Assembly (NCBI GenBank): GCA_037176885.1
Contig: JAWWNJ010000045.1
Coordinates: forward strand, 1,302,001 to 1,366,000
DNA: 64,000 nucleotides
Direction of reading: 5' to 3'
Origin: Favolaschia claudopus
Lineage: Eukaryota > Basidiomycota > Agaricomycetes > Agaricales > Mycenaceae
The notes beneath the pieces were generated by a model. It saw nothing but the letters and a program-made list of their open reading frames with translations. It was not told where the DNA came from and searched no databases. The position numbers were made by a program, and so were the translations under genes. This document shows, piece after piece, positions 54,308 through 64,000 of this stretch. Each line of letters starts with the position of its first letter. The stretch's first letter is position 1.

Positions 54308-56170
54308 ATGGTCTGGCTCAAGGGTGAAAAAGTCTCAATCTCGGAGGGACTGGAAGGGCAGGATGATCATTTCGAGACCCTCTTGAAAATGTTTGAGGAT
54401 CTGGGTTTGGCGACATTGGACATCGCATCCCAGCCGGAATGTGACTTGTTGTCGTTTGCTCAGACGGCATTTTTCTTTGGGGTCATTACACTGGACCCGG
54501 AACCGACGCGTCCGCCCCCTCCTCCATCTGAATTGAAACTCACCCACCGCGGGGACGAACTTCCGGAGCACTTGCGGTATTCGACGACCCGTGAATCTTC
54601 GAAACTAGAAACCATTGTCAATGATAAAAAGTCGGACGACGACCTGTTTTTCGATACAAAATCTGAGCAGGCGACGCATACACATGGATCTGCGGTGAGT
54701 GTGCATTGATACACGTGTCGCCATACTGCGGCTAATGCTCTGGTCAGCTCTCTCTTCACGAAGAATCTGATAAATCTGACTCCAGTACCACTGAGGTAAC
54801 TACATGCTTCGTATTCTCGCAATGCAGTTTCTCAAACTATAACAGGAGGTCTGGCTTTGTAACGACTGCAATCATCCGAAGTGCATCGCGGGAAGAGCTT
54901 CCAAGGTAATCAAAGGCTTCATGCCCTTCGCTTCCGTGGTTAATATCTTGGTACAGTACGATGCCTGGACCACTGCAACAGAAATTTCGGCTTTATCAAG
55001 CGCACCCTCCGGTCGGGACTGGAACCCGGGGTCAATTCGATCCGGTCAGGGCTCCAGTTCGGAGTCCAAATTAGTTGCATCCAGTGGCAAGAGAACCGCA
55101 CTTTCGACAAAAACCCAGCACGATAACGACTCTCTCTCATCAAAAATCACTCCTTTCACCAACTACTTTTCCTGGGGAGAATTCGAGGCTGAGGATGACT
55201 CGTGGCCGCACGTAGCTCAAGAGCCTCGACTGAATTATGGCTCAAATTCTGCACAAACGCTCCGCATAGACACTGAGCGAAAAGTTGTCGGCATCGTCTA
55301 CCTCGTTACCTCCCCGCTCGCGCTCTCTCCTCCTGGTCAGATCGGAGAGTTGAATCTCGGGATCATCATCAACAATCCATATCGCGGGAAGGGTTTTGCG
55401 CGGGAGGCTATCCAGCTCATCCTCAAGTATGCGTTCGAAGATAGGAACTGCCACCGCATTCAGGCGTCTCTTCTCAGTCTGTCGTCGAAAGAGCGCTTGA
55501 TCTCTCTCCTCACGCACCTGTACGCCCCGCTGTTACCTGGTCTCAAACTCTGCTAACAATCTTGTTCTGCAGCCGATTCGGACATGAAGGGATAAAGCGC
55601 CAGGCCTTCTTCAACCCCTTGATCAACGAATGGCAAGATGTGACGACCATGGCCATCGTCGACATTGATTGGGTCATGCGTAGCATTCGCAAACCCGCGC
55701 CGACATCGCTCTGGGAAGAGTTGTTTGTACGTCATCAAAGGGAACGCGAAGAGCTCCTGCATTGGGAGGAGTTCCAGAGTAGACTGAAGCGCACCGCCAG
55801 TATGGAAACTCTTCGCGCCGTGCCTGCCGATCCCGAGACCAGTGGAAACGAGTCCGATGCTGCAGGCAGGCTCAAATCCGATGCCGGCTCGAGCAAGGGT
55901 AAAAAGAGAGCGGTTCCCTCTGACTGGACCCGCGATCCATATGACGGATCGAGTTCGGACGCAGATAGCGAGTTTGACTTGGACGGGGAAGCGATTGCGC
56001 TCGTGAGGAAGAGACGCGACAGCGTACCGGATAGTCCGACGCTCAGCGAAATCTCTCTACCGTCAATCCCACGCTCTACACCACCTGCTTCATCCAGTGG
56101 GTCGGATTGGGATTTGATGGACATGTCCCCGTGCTCGAGTGACGACGACGAAGATGAGGAAGAGGAGTGA
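54308..56170 (+). CDS. GNAT-family acetyltransferase-like protein
   Basis: The start ATG at 54308 is followed by exons separated by short introns near 54690-54750, 54800-54850, 54900-54960 and 55520-55572. The central part carries the acetyl-CoA-binding signature of GNAT enzymes: beta4 GELNLGIIINNPYRGKGFA with the R-x-x-G-x-G/A turn (RGKGFA), then REAIQLILKYAFEDRNCHRI. It resembles the RimJ/RimL-type N-terminal acetyltransferases. The N-terminal part is Ser/Lys/Asp-rich and contains an additional CNDCNHPKC cluster. The last 110 residues are disordered, with repeated Ser-Asp and a terminal DDDEDEEEE run. Substrate unknown; activity is plausible but the long flanks are unusual. Confidence 0.75.
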
Positions 56171-56415
56171 GTCTGAGTTTCAAGGCATATAGATATTGCA
56201 ACGAAAAGAAAGGAGCAGCTTTCTTGTGCCGGTGTCCAATTTACGAATGTGTTTACTGACTAGCAGATGATCCAGATGTAGCGAGCTTTTTTTTCACTGA
56301 AGGTTACTGTACGAGTACATCCCAATACATATGAATCCCAAACCCAAACTCTAATGCGGTAAAGCCAAACATATCATCTAGTTATTTAGAAATAAAAAGC
56401 GCTGCGGCGTTGCAG
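56171..56415. other. Convergent spacer
   Basis: This lies between the stops of the GNAT-like gene and transaldolase, which converge. A/T-rich, likely polyadenylation signals for both. Confidence 0.45.
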
Positions 56416-57638
56416 CTACAGCAGAGCAGAAGCTCCTGTTCTAAGATCCATCACCTTCTGCCGCAATACATCCTCCAAAATTTGTGCATCAGCGGAGAAT
56501 TTCGCCAACCCCTCGGCAACCTTTACAGCCGCAATCTTCTCTTCCAAAATATCCCGTGCATAGAGCGATGGGTCGTGGGCATTGCTTGAGCCAAAGTACG
56601 TGGTGGTGGCATCCATATCCACCAGAACAGGATGAAACTCAACCACGGGGTCCACAACATTGCGGCTTCTCAGCCCGCTCAACAGATGCGGCGGCAGCGT
56701 CACCAAATCAGGGCCACCCGCCACGCCATGCTTCCCCAGCTCCACAATCTCCTCGACGGTCCGAAACCCGGCAGCCATGATCTGCGTCGAATATCCAAGG
56801 GCCGAATACGTCGAACGGATGTTCCGAACGAGGAGGATACCGGGGTGTTGCGAGATCTCCTTGTAAGAACTTTCGCCTTGCGCATCCCACCAGTCCTTCA
56901 CTCGGCCGATGAAGGGCGAGATGACGGATACACCTGCTTGCGCACAGGCGATGGCTTGTACGCGTCCGAAGATGAGAGTCATGTTTGTGTGTATGGGTTG
57001 CTGTTCTCGGTCTGGGTGTTCCAGAGTCTCGGCCGCGAGAATACCCTCGTACGTTGCAGGAATCTTAATCAAGATTCGATTTCTTGGTATACCGAGACTT
57101 TCAAGGAGAGCTGCCAGGGTTTCGCCCTAAGAATGGTTGGCGCGAACCACGAAGGAGCGGGGACTCGAATCACACCTTGCGAATCATGGCGGGGGTATCA
57201 TATGCGAGCCTTGGATCGACGGACACGGACACCCGACCAGGGACGATGCGAGATATGTTGGCGCCGACCTGAGCGAGCTGCGCACGAGGTTGGTCAGTAT
57301 GAAGCGTAGTGGCAGCTAGATACGCGCGCAACGCACCACTCGATCCATCGCATACCCAGCAATTTCCTTTGGAGACGCCTCTGGATGTTTATTGAGCTCA
57401 TGATTGACAGCTTCCTCGGTGATGTGTGCATATGGTTGCTTGGTCACAGCAGCGAGCACCAGAGAGGGATTGGTCGTAGCGTCGGATAGATCGATTCTGA
57501 ACTCGGGTATCTCTTCACGATAATGTTGAACAAATCAATATTTGGAGGGACATGCGACGCACGATGATATTCTGCTGTATCGGACGCGACATATATTCCG
57601 GAGTCGCTAAGTCCTTGAAGGGCAGTAGTGGACCGCAT
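56416..57638 (-). CDS. TAL1: Transaldolase
   Basis: A pentose-phosphate-pathway enzyme that moves dihydroxyacetone from sedoheptulose-7-phosphate to glyceraldehyde-3-phosphate in the cytosol. The start at 57638 gives a short first exon (TTALQGLSDSGIYVASDTAE) spliced to IPEFRIDLSDATTNPSLVLA, which holds the conserved DATTNPSL signature. Later exons give VSVSVDPRLAYDTPAMIRK, ILIKIPATYEGI with the Schiff-base lysine of KIPAT, HTNMTLIFGRVQAIACAQAG and VSVISPFIGRVKDWW. The C-terminal exon runs to 56416. Compared with classical TAL1 the N-terminus is slightly shorter and the DATTNPS context is a little divergent, so a paralogous transaldolase is possible. Confidence 0.9.
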
Positions 57639-58664
57639 TTCAATGGACAGAGAAATGGAGGGCGCGAGATGGAACTTGCTGCCGAATCTTCAAAGGATGA
57701 TAAAGATGTCGCCATTCGTTTGAATACGATGACTGATCGTCAGCAGCAATCAATCGATGAGGGCCAGAAATCTCGGAGTTTGCCAAGTCGGTGCAAACGT
57801 GCATATGGACGAGCTGCTTTGAAAGGAAAGCTCTCGGGATTGTTCCGCGTGGGGTCCGGGTATGGCGGGACATCCCGCGCCCGATCGAGTCGTCGACTGA
57901 CTCACGGTGAAGACAGCGAATAATATCGAGCACAGCCTCCGTTCTGCCTGTGTATCGTCTCGTAGCATTGCGCTAAAGGACGGCCGGAGCACGATATGAT
58001 GTCGAGTCTTCGTTAAGACGAGAAGAACTAGCCAATTCCCCCATTCATCCTCCGAGGGCTCGAACGTCATGAGAAAAGACTCACTATCTGAGTGGGCGTA
58101 TCAAGCTTTCAGAAAGGCGACGAATCGATGCAGTCTCTGAGCTTCAGCGGAGCGTTGGCTGACGAAGGACTGAGGCGAGGCATTGGTTAACCCAGGAAAA
58201 CCAACAATCTTGGAGGCGATCCGTGCCCGTTCGACATACCCTGTACTTGAAAGAAAGCTGACGGATATGCGAGCTTGAGCCTTCGAAGCATGGTCTGACC
58301 ATTCGGAGCGAAGATAGGCGAAGATCGACGTTTTTGGACGAACTTCGGCTGTATTGTTGCTGAGTGGGATCCAGTGGGCACCACGAATCCTGAGCAAGGC
58401 CCTCAGGCCCCTCACAGAGGTCGAGAGCTTAGCTGGCAAGGAACTGAGCATGTTGTGGTCGAAGTTCAAGTTTGTTAGAAAATGCCCCACAGCCACCCGC
58501 TTCCCTTGAAGTTGCTAATACTAGTAACGTACAAAATTCAGGAGCAGAAATTCGAGAAAGGCGACGCAGCATAAACTTGGATAAAGAATCGAGATAGGTA
58601 AATAGTGTATATCTATGATGGAGTCATGAGGTCAACTAGGGCGAGTCGCGACATAGAAAACTGA
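57639..58664. other. Region without a firmly supported gene
   Basis: A 131-codon minus-strand frame (58101-58496) lacks an early ATG and motifs, and a 123-codon plus-strand frame (57552-57923) overlaps the transaldolase exon. Either could be part of a spliced gene I cannot resolve. The transaldolase promoter lies at the left edge. Confidence 0.35.
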
Positions 58665-59435
58665 TCATCCCAACAGCTCAACCTCCCGCCGCGCATCGAC
58701 CAAAATATCTAAAACCATCCCAACAGCAGTTTCGACTGCCTCCCGATCCTGCTCTATCAACCTGCTCAGAAAGTGCTCATCAACTTCCTTCCATCTAGCG
58801 ATCTCCTCGTCCAATCTCTGAACCGCATACAGCGGAACATCGCCAGTCAGTCTCGCATCCACATCCAAACCCCCGGCGCTACCAATGACAAACCAACGCA
58901 CAAGATCGCGTTGGATGTGTGCTTCGGTGAGAGCCATGTGGTACGTGATGGGCCAGGGAAGGTCTTGAAACCGAAGCGGAATCATGAATGCGTCTTGTGG
59001 GTCTTGGTCGACCTCGTCGAAAACGTCGCGCCAGCGCTGGCGGTGACGTTCCCAGTGTGCGACTGAGGCTGGGTTGTGGCCGAGGGGTCGTGACGCGTGG
59101 TAGACCTTTCGTACTTTCCGCGTCGACCTCATACTGGTATTCAATTGATTAACGGAGGATGGCTCTGCGGTTGAAGAGAATGAGGACGTGGTCGAGAAAA
59201 ACGGCGACTTGTATTCAAAAACGGGAGTGGGTGGTGAAAACGGAGCTGCTGCCTCAGTAGCCGCCGTCGCCGAATCCTCAGGAGATACTGCGAACGACGA
59301 CGATGCCGCAGACCAACGAGGCTCCGCATCCGCAAAATCACAACCAAAAAGCGGCTCATTCGCAACGTTCGGATGGCGGACCGAGAATCGTTCCGGGCGC
59401 CGATGTTTCTGTAAGAGCAGCCGTGAGACCTCCAT
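58665..59435 (-). CDS. Unknown 256-aa protein
   Basis: A single open frame from ATG 59435. The first 100 residues are Ser/Ala/Pro-rich. The remaining part looks folded: HNPASVAHWERHRQRWRDVF, then DAFMIPLRFQDLPWPITYHM, EAHIQRDLVRWFVIG and a helical C-terminus (RLDEEIARWKEVDEHFLSRL). The Trp/Arg-rich W-x(6)-W segment and DLPWP look like a conserved fungal domain of unknown function with a J-domain-like charge pattern, but I cannot name it. Confidence 0.6.
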   Translation of the reverse strand: MEVSRLLLQKHRRPERFSVRHPNVANEPLFGCDFADAEPRWSAASSSFAVSPEDSATAATEAAAPFSPPTPVFEYKSPFFSTTSSFSSTAEPSSVNQLNTSMRSTRKVRKVYHASRPLGHNPASVAHWERHRQRWRDVFDEVDQDPQDAFMIPLRFQDLPWPITYHMALTEAHIQRDLVRWFVIGSAGGLDVDARLTGDVPLYAVQRLDEEIARWKEVDEHFLSRLIEQDREAVETAVGMVLDILVDARREVELLG

Positions 59436-60380
59436 GGCGAAGTGGATCTGCTCTGGAGGGAGAGGGTCTGATGAGGGCGAGGAGGGATCGAAACAACCGG
59501 ATTCGTCTGCTTCGAATGCGCTGGATGTGCTGGCTGCCTCCGTAGTGCTAGCATGGCTAGACTGGCGCAGAGAGGGCGTAGGCCCGGATTGAGAAAAGCT
59601 TTGGTGCTGGATGAAAGGGAGGAAGTGAGTATGGATGCGATGAGAGTGGGGAACTTAGACTGCGTACATCACCACCGTCTGAGAAAGCGTTTGAGCACTG
59701 GGACATTGTCAGGCTGGCAGCAAGGAGGTGGGATTCTTTCAGATGAAGAGAAGGGAGTGTTGTGAGGAGGGTCTGTATTGGGGTTGAGTGGCATCCGTCG
59801 CATTGGCTTTATACCTGGCAAAGCGTCCACCATTGTCTACCTCAATCTTTCTGAGAAAGGCAAGTTCAAGCGAACGCCAAAGCGTTTCCAAGCGTTTTTT
59901 AAAACGCAGTCGCCAAAGCTTTGACCATACAAAGCAGGTCAAAGCGCGCCGGGCGGATCAAATGCTTTGCGCCAAAGCAGTCACAGTCAAAGCAGGTCAA
60001 AGCAGTGCGTTATGCATCGGCTGTCGTACACGATGTGCATGTGGCGGGTCTGAATGAGTTGTCGCGCGCCATACATGAGACAGCGATGCTGGGTTTGCCC
60101 GACGGACGGAGGTTTAAACACCGTCCGTCGGTCCCGACGTCCCGCCCTCAAGACCATAGAAGTCCAAATATGGAAGGTGACACACAGCCACAAGAATGAC
60201 TCTTTCTGAAAGTACAAAAGCGCGACGCTTTGTACTCGTTACCACATTCCCAGTGCCACACTATCAACGTCAAAGCCTTTTGACAATATATAAGAAAAGC
60301 AAGTCAGAATAAGTGGTAGATCAAACCATACCTTGAGCCACACAACGAACGCCCACTTCACCACTACAACTTCCCTACCG
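59436..60380. other. Intergenic with CAAAGC-rich tract
   Basis: Between about 59840 and 60010 the words CAAAGC / AAAGCG / GTCAAAGCAG recur around ten times, for example GCAGGTCAAAGC twice, without a strict period. A fold-back GTACAAAAGCGCGACGCTTT lies near 60210-60235. No gene is supported; an old non-autonomous element is possible. Confidence 0.5.
60099..60131. promoter_or_regulatory. 33-bp palindrome with CCG...CGG ends
   Basis: Arms CCGACGGACGG (60099-60109) and CCGTCCGTCGG (60121-60131) are exact reverse complements around AGGTTTAAACA, which itself contains the palindrome GTTTAAAC. CCG/CGG half-sites in inverted order are the usual target of fungal Zn2Cys6 factors, though the spacing is atypical. 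It lies about 250 bp before the next rightward gene. Confidence 0.6.
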
Positions 60381-61034
60381 ATGCAAACGCGTAGCCAGGC
60401 TAGAGCGGCGCGCGAGCAAGAGGCAGAGAGAATTGAGATCACCGCACAAGCCGAGGCACGATTCCATACTCCGGGCTGGGGAGAAGTCTTTGGTGGTCCC
60501 CTGCCTCCGCTGACGCCCTCCAATTCCTCCTCCTCTGTAGGGTCTGACAGTGGGCGAGTGTTCCATTTCGGCCACGCGTTCTACCCCCAAGGACCGACAT
60601 GCACTCCAACGCATTCCCTTGCAAACATGAACGACGAGATACGGGAGGCACAGCAAACACCGGGGAAACGAAACTCGATGCTGCCACCGAGCAAAGAAGA
60701 GAGGGAGGCAGCTGAACGACAGCGAGACTTGGACATTGACAGCGGTAGAGGGGTGCGCCCGTTGAGAGGAGAAGATACGCTGGTGCTCAATCAATCTGCG
60801 GATTCGACGCCGAGAGGAACAGACGCTGGTCCCCGGACGCCTAGGGGAACAGGTGCTGTTCTTCTGTCGCCGTTCCACAGCCCAGAATCTTCACGGCGGA
60901 CTGCGCCCCCATCCCGTGTATTTGCAGGAGCGACTCCGCGACCTCGAAACTTGAAGGTGACTTTCGCCGAGCAGTTGCGAGAAGCGGAGACACAGGTGAT
61001 CGACCCAGACACGGGATTATCGGAATGGGATTAG
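60381..61034 (+). CDS. Unknown 217-aa, low-complexity protein
   Basis: The ATG at 60381 is the first in frame; the upstream extension starts without ATG. No named domain is seen. Composition is rich in Arg/Glu/Ser/Pro/Thr, with a charged helical start (RSQARAAREQEAERIEI), a GWGEVFGGPLPPLTP segment, two TPRGT repeats (SADSTPRGTD and RTPRGTG) that resemble CDK phosphorylation sites, and a more ordered end (RNLKVTFAEQLREAETQVID). It is probably intrinsically disordered, possibly nuclear. Confidence 0.6.
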   Translation: MQTRSQARAAREQEAERIEITAQAEARFHTPGWGEVFGGPLPPLTPSNSSSSVGSDSGRVFHFGHAFYPQGPTCTPTHSLANMNDEIREAQQTPGKRNSMLPPSKEEREAAERQRDLDIDSGRGVRPLRGEDTLVLNQSADSTPRGTDAGPRTPRGTGAVLLSPFHSPESSRRTAPPSRVFAGATPRPRNLKVTFAEQLREAETQVIDPDTGLSEWD

Positions 61035-61838
61035 GAATCCCTTCATTTTCTGGATTTGAATGAGTGATATCAACGGGCTCAACTAGAGGAAGACTTGAAA
61101 CGGACCTTACAATATATACTCACTAATGCTGTCGATGAAGACCTATGTATCATGCTTGTTCGGATTCTCTATATATGTATCCATGTTTTCTCGGGGTCGT
61201 TGGACAGAATGCAAGGTAGGTTCTGGCGGCGGTTCGTAGCTGGCGAAGTTGTTGAGTTCAGGAACCTGCGGACGTGCGGACCGACAGCTACCGACAGTAA
61301 ACGTAAGTACCTGTGACTGGATGTGACAACCGTCACATCGCCTTTGCGAATTTTCACAACTCAGGCTGAGCCGCAGCGCTGCTCTGCGCTGCTTCTGTAC
61401 TATCTGCTTGCTCCGTTTTCAGAGTCGGGAACGTCTTTGGAGAAACATCTATAACAAGATACTGTATTGTTCAAGTTGAACAATTGCCCAGCTTGAAGGC
61501 AGGAAGGAAGGCCGGATGTGTACGGGTTCTGCACTTTGAATCTTGATACTCTCGCGATTCTGTCAGCGTCGCGGCCCATCTGTAGGTCGGCTTGGGTCAA
61601 CGGAGGTCAGCAGACAACGGCCATCGTCACCTTCCCGCGTGGAATCAATGGCGATCGCCTTCATATTGACATTTACTCGTCGAAGTTGCGGTTCCATGCT
61701 CCCGAACTCCTGCTCACACTCGTGCAACGCTCTGGCTTTGGCTTTGTCGTTGTTCTCGGCGCTGCCCGCGTGACGGTGTTGATGTTAGTCCCCCCGGCTT
61801 CAAAATGCTTGACCGCATTGACAAAACGATCAGCAAAA
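61035..61838. other. Intergenic before the arabinofuranosidase
   Basis: No gene supported. A frame open from 61518 is continuous with the arabinofuranosidase but upstream of its signal peptide and not credible as protein. The secreted enzyme's promoter should lie here. Confidence 0.4.
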
Positions 61839-63449
61839 ATGTTCCCCTTCTCCTCACTCCTCGCATTATGTCTTGCCGCTACCCTGGTCGCGGCAGGTCC
61901 TTGCGACATTTACGCCTCTGGGGGTACGCCTTGCGTTGCAGCACATAGCACCACCCGTGCACTATTCAACGCATACTCCGGCCCGCTCTACCAAGTCCAG
62001 CGTGGTTCTGATAGTGCAACTCGCGACATCCTTCCACTCTCCGCAGGCGGCGTCGCCAATGCCGCAACGCAAGACTCCTTCTGTGCTGGCACGACCTGTC
62101 TCATTCACATCATCTACGACCAGTCAGGACGAAGCAATCATCTGAGTAAAGCTCCGCCTGGTGGAAATGCCGCTGGCACTGATCCCGGTGGTTTCGACAA
62201 CGAGGCAGCGGCCGATGCTGCGCCTGTGACGCTGAACGGGCACAAGGCGTATGGTGTATTTGTAGCTCCGGGAACGGGGTAAATCTCGTCTGCAAGATCC
62301 TGAACTCTTCTGAAGATGGTCGTTGAAATAGGTACCGGAACGATGCGACGAATGGTATTGCTGTGGTGAGTGTGAATGCATCTCAATGTACATGTCCGCA
62401 TGCTGATTATTTGTCTCAAGGGCGACGCTGCAGAGGGCATGTACGCGGTCTTTGATGGCACCCACTACAATGACGGCTGCTGTTTTGACTATGGCAATGC
62501 GGAGACTTCCTCTACTGACACAGGCAAGGGGCATATGGAGACTATCTACTTCGGGCTCGGTACCGGCTTCGCCACAGGCGCGGGAAGTGGTCCTTGGGTT
62601 CTCGCTGATTTGGAGCAAGGCCTCTTCACCGGACCGGACAAGAGTGTCAATCCCAACAACCCGACTGTCACTTCTCGCTTCGTCACCGCCGTTGTGAAAG
62701 GTGAGCCGGGAAACCACTGGTCGGTGCGTGGTGGCAACAGCAACGCCGGCTCGCTCGCGACGTACTACAGCGGCGTGCGCCCCAGCGGTGGATATAATCC
62801 CATGAACAAGGAGGGCTCCATCATTCTTGGTATTGGCGGAGACAACAGCAACCGGGCGCAGGGCACATTCTACGAAGGCGTGATGACTTCCGGCTACCCC
62901 CTCGACGCAACGGAAAATTCAGTGCAGGCCGACATCGTCGCAGCTCGTTATGCTGCAACCAACATAACGAGTGGACCTGCCATCCGCCCTGGGTCCACGG
63001 TATCCCTCCGCGCCACGACCGCATGCTGCACGACGCGGTACATCGCGCACAGCGGCACGACCGTCAACACGCAGGTCGTCACCTCGGGCGACAGCGCGGC
63101 GCTCAAACTCTCCGCCAGCTGGAACGTCGTCGCAGGCCTCGCCAACAGCGAGTGTGTGTCGTTCGAGTCGCGTGATACGCCGGGAAACTTTATCCGCCAC
63201 GCCAGCTTCCAGCTGCGTATCAGTCCTAACGACAACTCAAAGCTGTTCCGCGAGGATGCGACGTGGTGCTATAGGGCGGGACTGAATGGGCAGGGCAATA
63301 CCATTCGGTCGTTCAATTACCCTGCGCATTATTTCAGGCATTTCAATGCCCTGATGTACGCTTCGAGCAATGGCGGCGCGAACACTTTCGATGCGAAGAC
63401 ATCGTTCAATGACGATGCCAGTTTTGTCGTCGTGCCCGCCTTCGCTTGA
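61839..63449 (+). CDS. abfB: Secreted alpha-L-arabinofuranosidase, GH54 + CBM42
   Basis: Three exons are frame-checked to 500 aa: 61839-62278, 62332-62365, 62421-63449. The start was chosen because the first 19 residues form a signal peptide (MFPFSSLLALCLAATLVAAG) right before the conserved GPCDIYASGGTPCVAAHSTT opening of GH54. Active-site segments are DLEQGLFTG, whose Glu is the expected nucleophile, and GIGGDNSNRAQGTFYEGVM, whose Asp is the expected acid. From about residue 340 a CBM42 arabinose-binding domain begins (GSTVSLRATTACCTTRYIAH), followed by FRHFNALMYA and DASFVVVPAFA at the end. It would release arabinofuranose side chains from arabinoxylan or arabinan outside the cell. Confidence 0.95.
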
Positions 63450-64000
63450 GATGAAAGTCGTTGCAGAAAACTCGAAAGACTTACTTACGACAGTGAATGT
63501 GGCAAGCCGCGTAAGGCTGTAAGCACAAACTACAGTACTCCACACGTGTTGCATGTTGGGTACATAGAACCTACGGTCATTGAATTGTATTCTTTTCATG
63601 AGGGTTTGATGATGAGGGTAGAAAAAATGCAAACGCGATTTCTGCCAGCCGAATCCCGATTTCCCGGGGCCTCTCTGTGACACACCGTGACGCCATAATA
63701 TTTTGCTCCTTGCGCACTGGGCTGAATTCTCGTTCAACCAGTCCTCTAGTTGCCCTTGAAGTCTAGTAGCCCAAGCCTGCCATAGTGCTCCGAACCACTG
63801 CCCAATTCCGTATAAGGCTATAAGCGGAATCATGGAATTGTCTCGCATCTTCCTCTCAAGCCTTTTAACGAGCAATCTCCCCTTGTTTTCCGATTTCGGG
63901 AGCCCGCATGCGGCCTGCCTTTCACTCAAATCTAGGCTGCAGCTAGAAAACACAACAGTTATCGACGTTTCTTATGTGCCTGGTGGTTCCAGGGTCGCAA
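63450..64000. other. Right end of the window, no supported gene
   Basis: The minus-strand frame 63237-63953 overlaps the arabinofuranosidase exon and has no motifs. It is read as a shadow of that gene plus non-coding flank. Confidence 0.4.

Noticed and set aside
61518..61838. N-terminal extension of the arabinofuranosidase
   Set aside because: Frame is open but would bury the signal peptide at 61839 and has no family counterpart.

Overview
The window looks like nuclear DNA of a mushroom-forming basidiomycete (Agaricomycetes). Genes are broken by many introns of 41-65 bp with GT(N)NGT donors. The gene set is typical of that group: paired TKL kinases, a 12-exon cytochrome P450, a fused aminoadipate reductase, a GH54 arabinofuranosidase, and a KDZ-type DNA transposon with CxC5/CxC6 cysteine clusters. 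There is no rRNA, no CRISPR array, and no tRNA that I could recognise.

Layout. 1-3.6 kb: 3' two-thirds of a LINE retrotransposon ending in a poly(A) tract. 4.1-5.7 kb: fatty acid 2-hydroxylase with a MITE in its first intron. 6.5-11.4 kb: two tandem TKL kinase genes sharing a catalytic half but with unrelated N-termini, the second carrying what look like Spa2/GIT (SHD) repeats. 12.0-20.0 kb: a microsomal P450, histone chaperone Rtt106, CCAAT-binding subunit HAP3, and three copies (one whole, two broken) of a small unknown protein family. 20.8-30.3 kb: a divergent pair, a fused HyuA-HyuB hydantoinase/oxoprolinase and an NCS1 permease, which together could import and open a hydantoin-like ring.

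30.48-39.78 kb: the most striking object, a 9.3-kb DNA transposon. It is bounded by a 10-bp direct repeat, has related inverted ends, and carries opposed subterminal arrays of a short CGTTCACG/GAACGAG motif. It holds two rightward genes (a cysteine-cluster protein and a CxC5-CxC6-KDZ transposase) facing two leftward genes (an unrecognised 497-aa protein and an RTC4-domain protein). A perfect 31-bp-arm hairpin lies 15 bp before the transposase start codon.

40.5-63.4 kb: an O-methyltransferase with a 15-nt microexon, LYS2-type aminoadipate reductase, an RBR ubiquitin ligase with an extra C-terminal zinc finger, a zinc alcohol/polyol dehydrogenase transcribed divergently from it, a coiled-coil protein, a GNAT-family protein, transaldolase, two unrecognised proteins and a secreted GH54 arabinofuranosidase. 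Splice models marked as frame-checked were verified by adding exon lengths; others are approximate and their outer ends are the reliable part.
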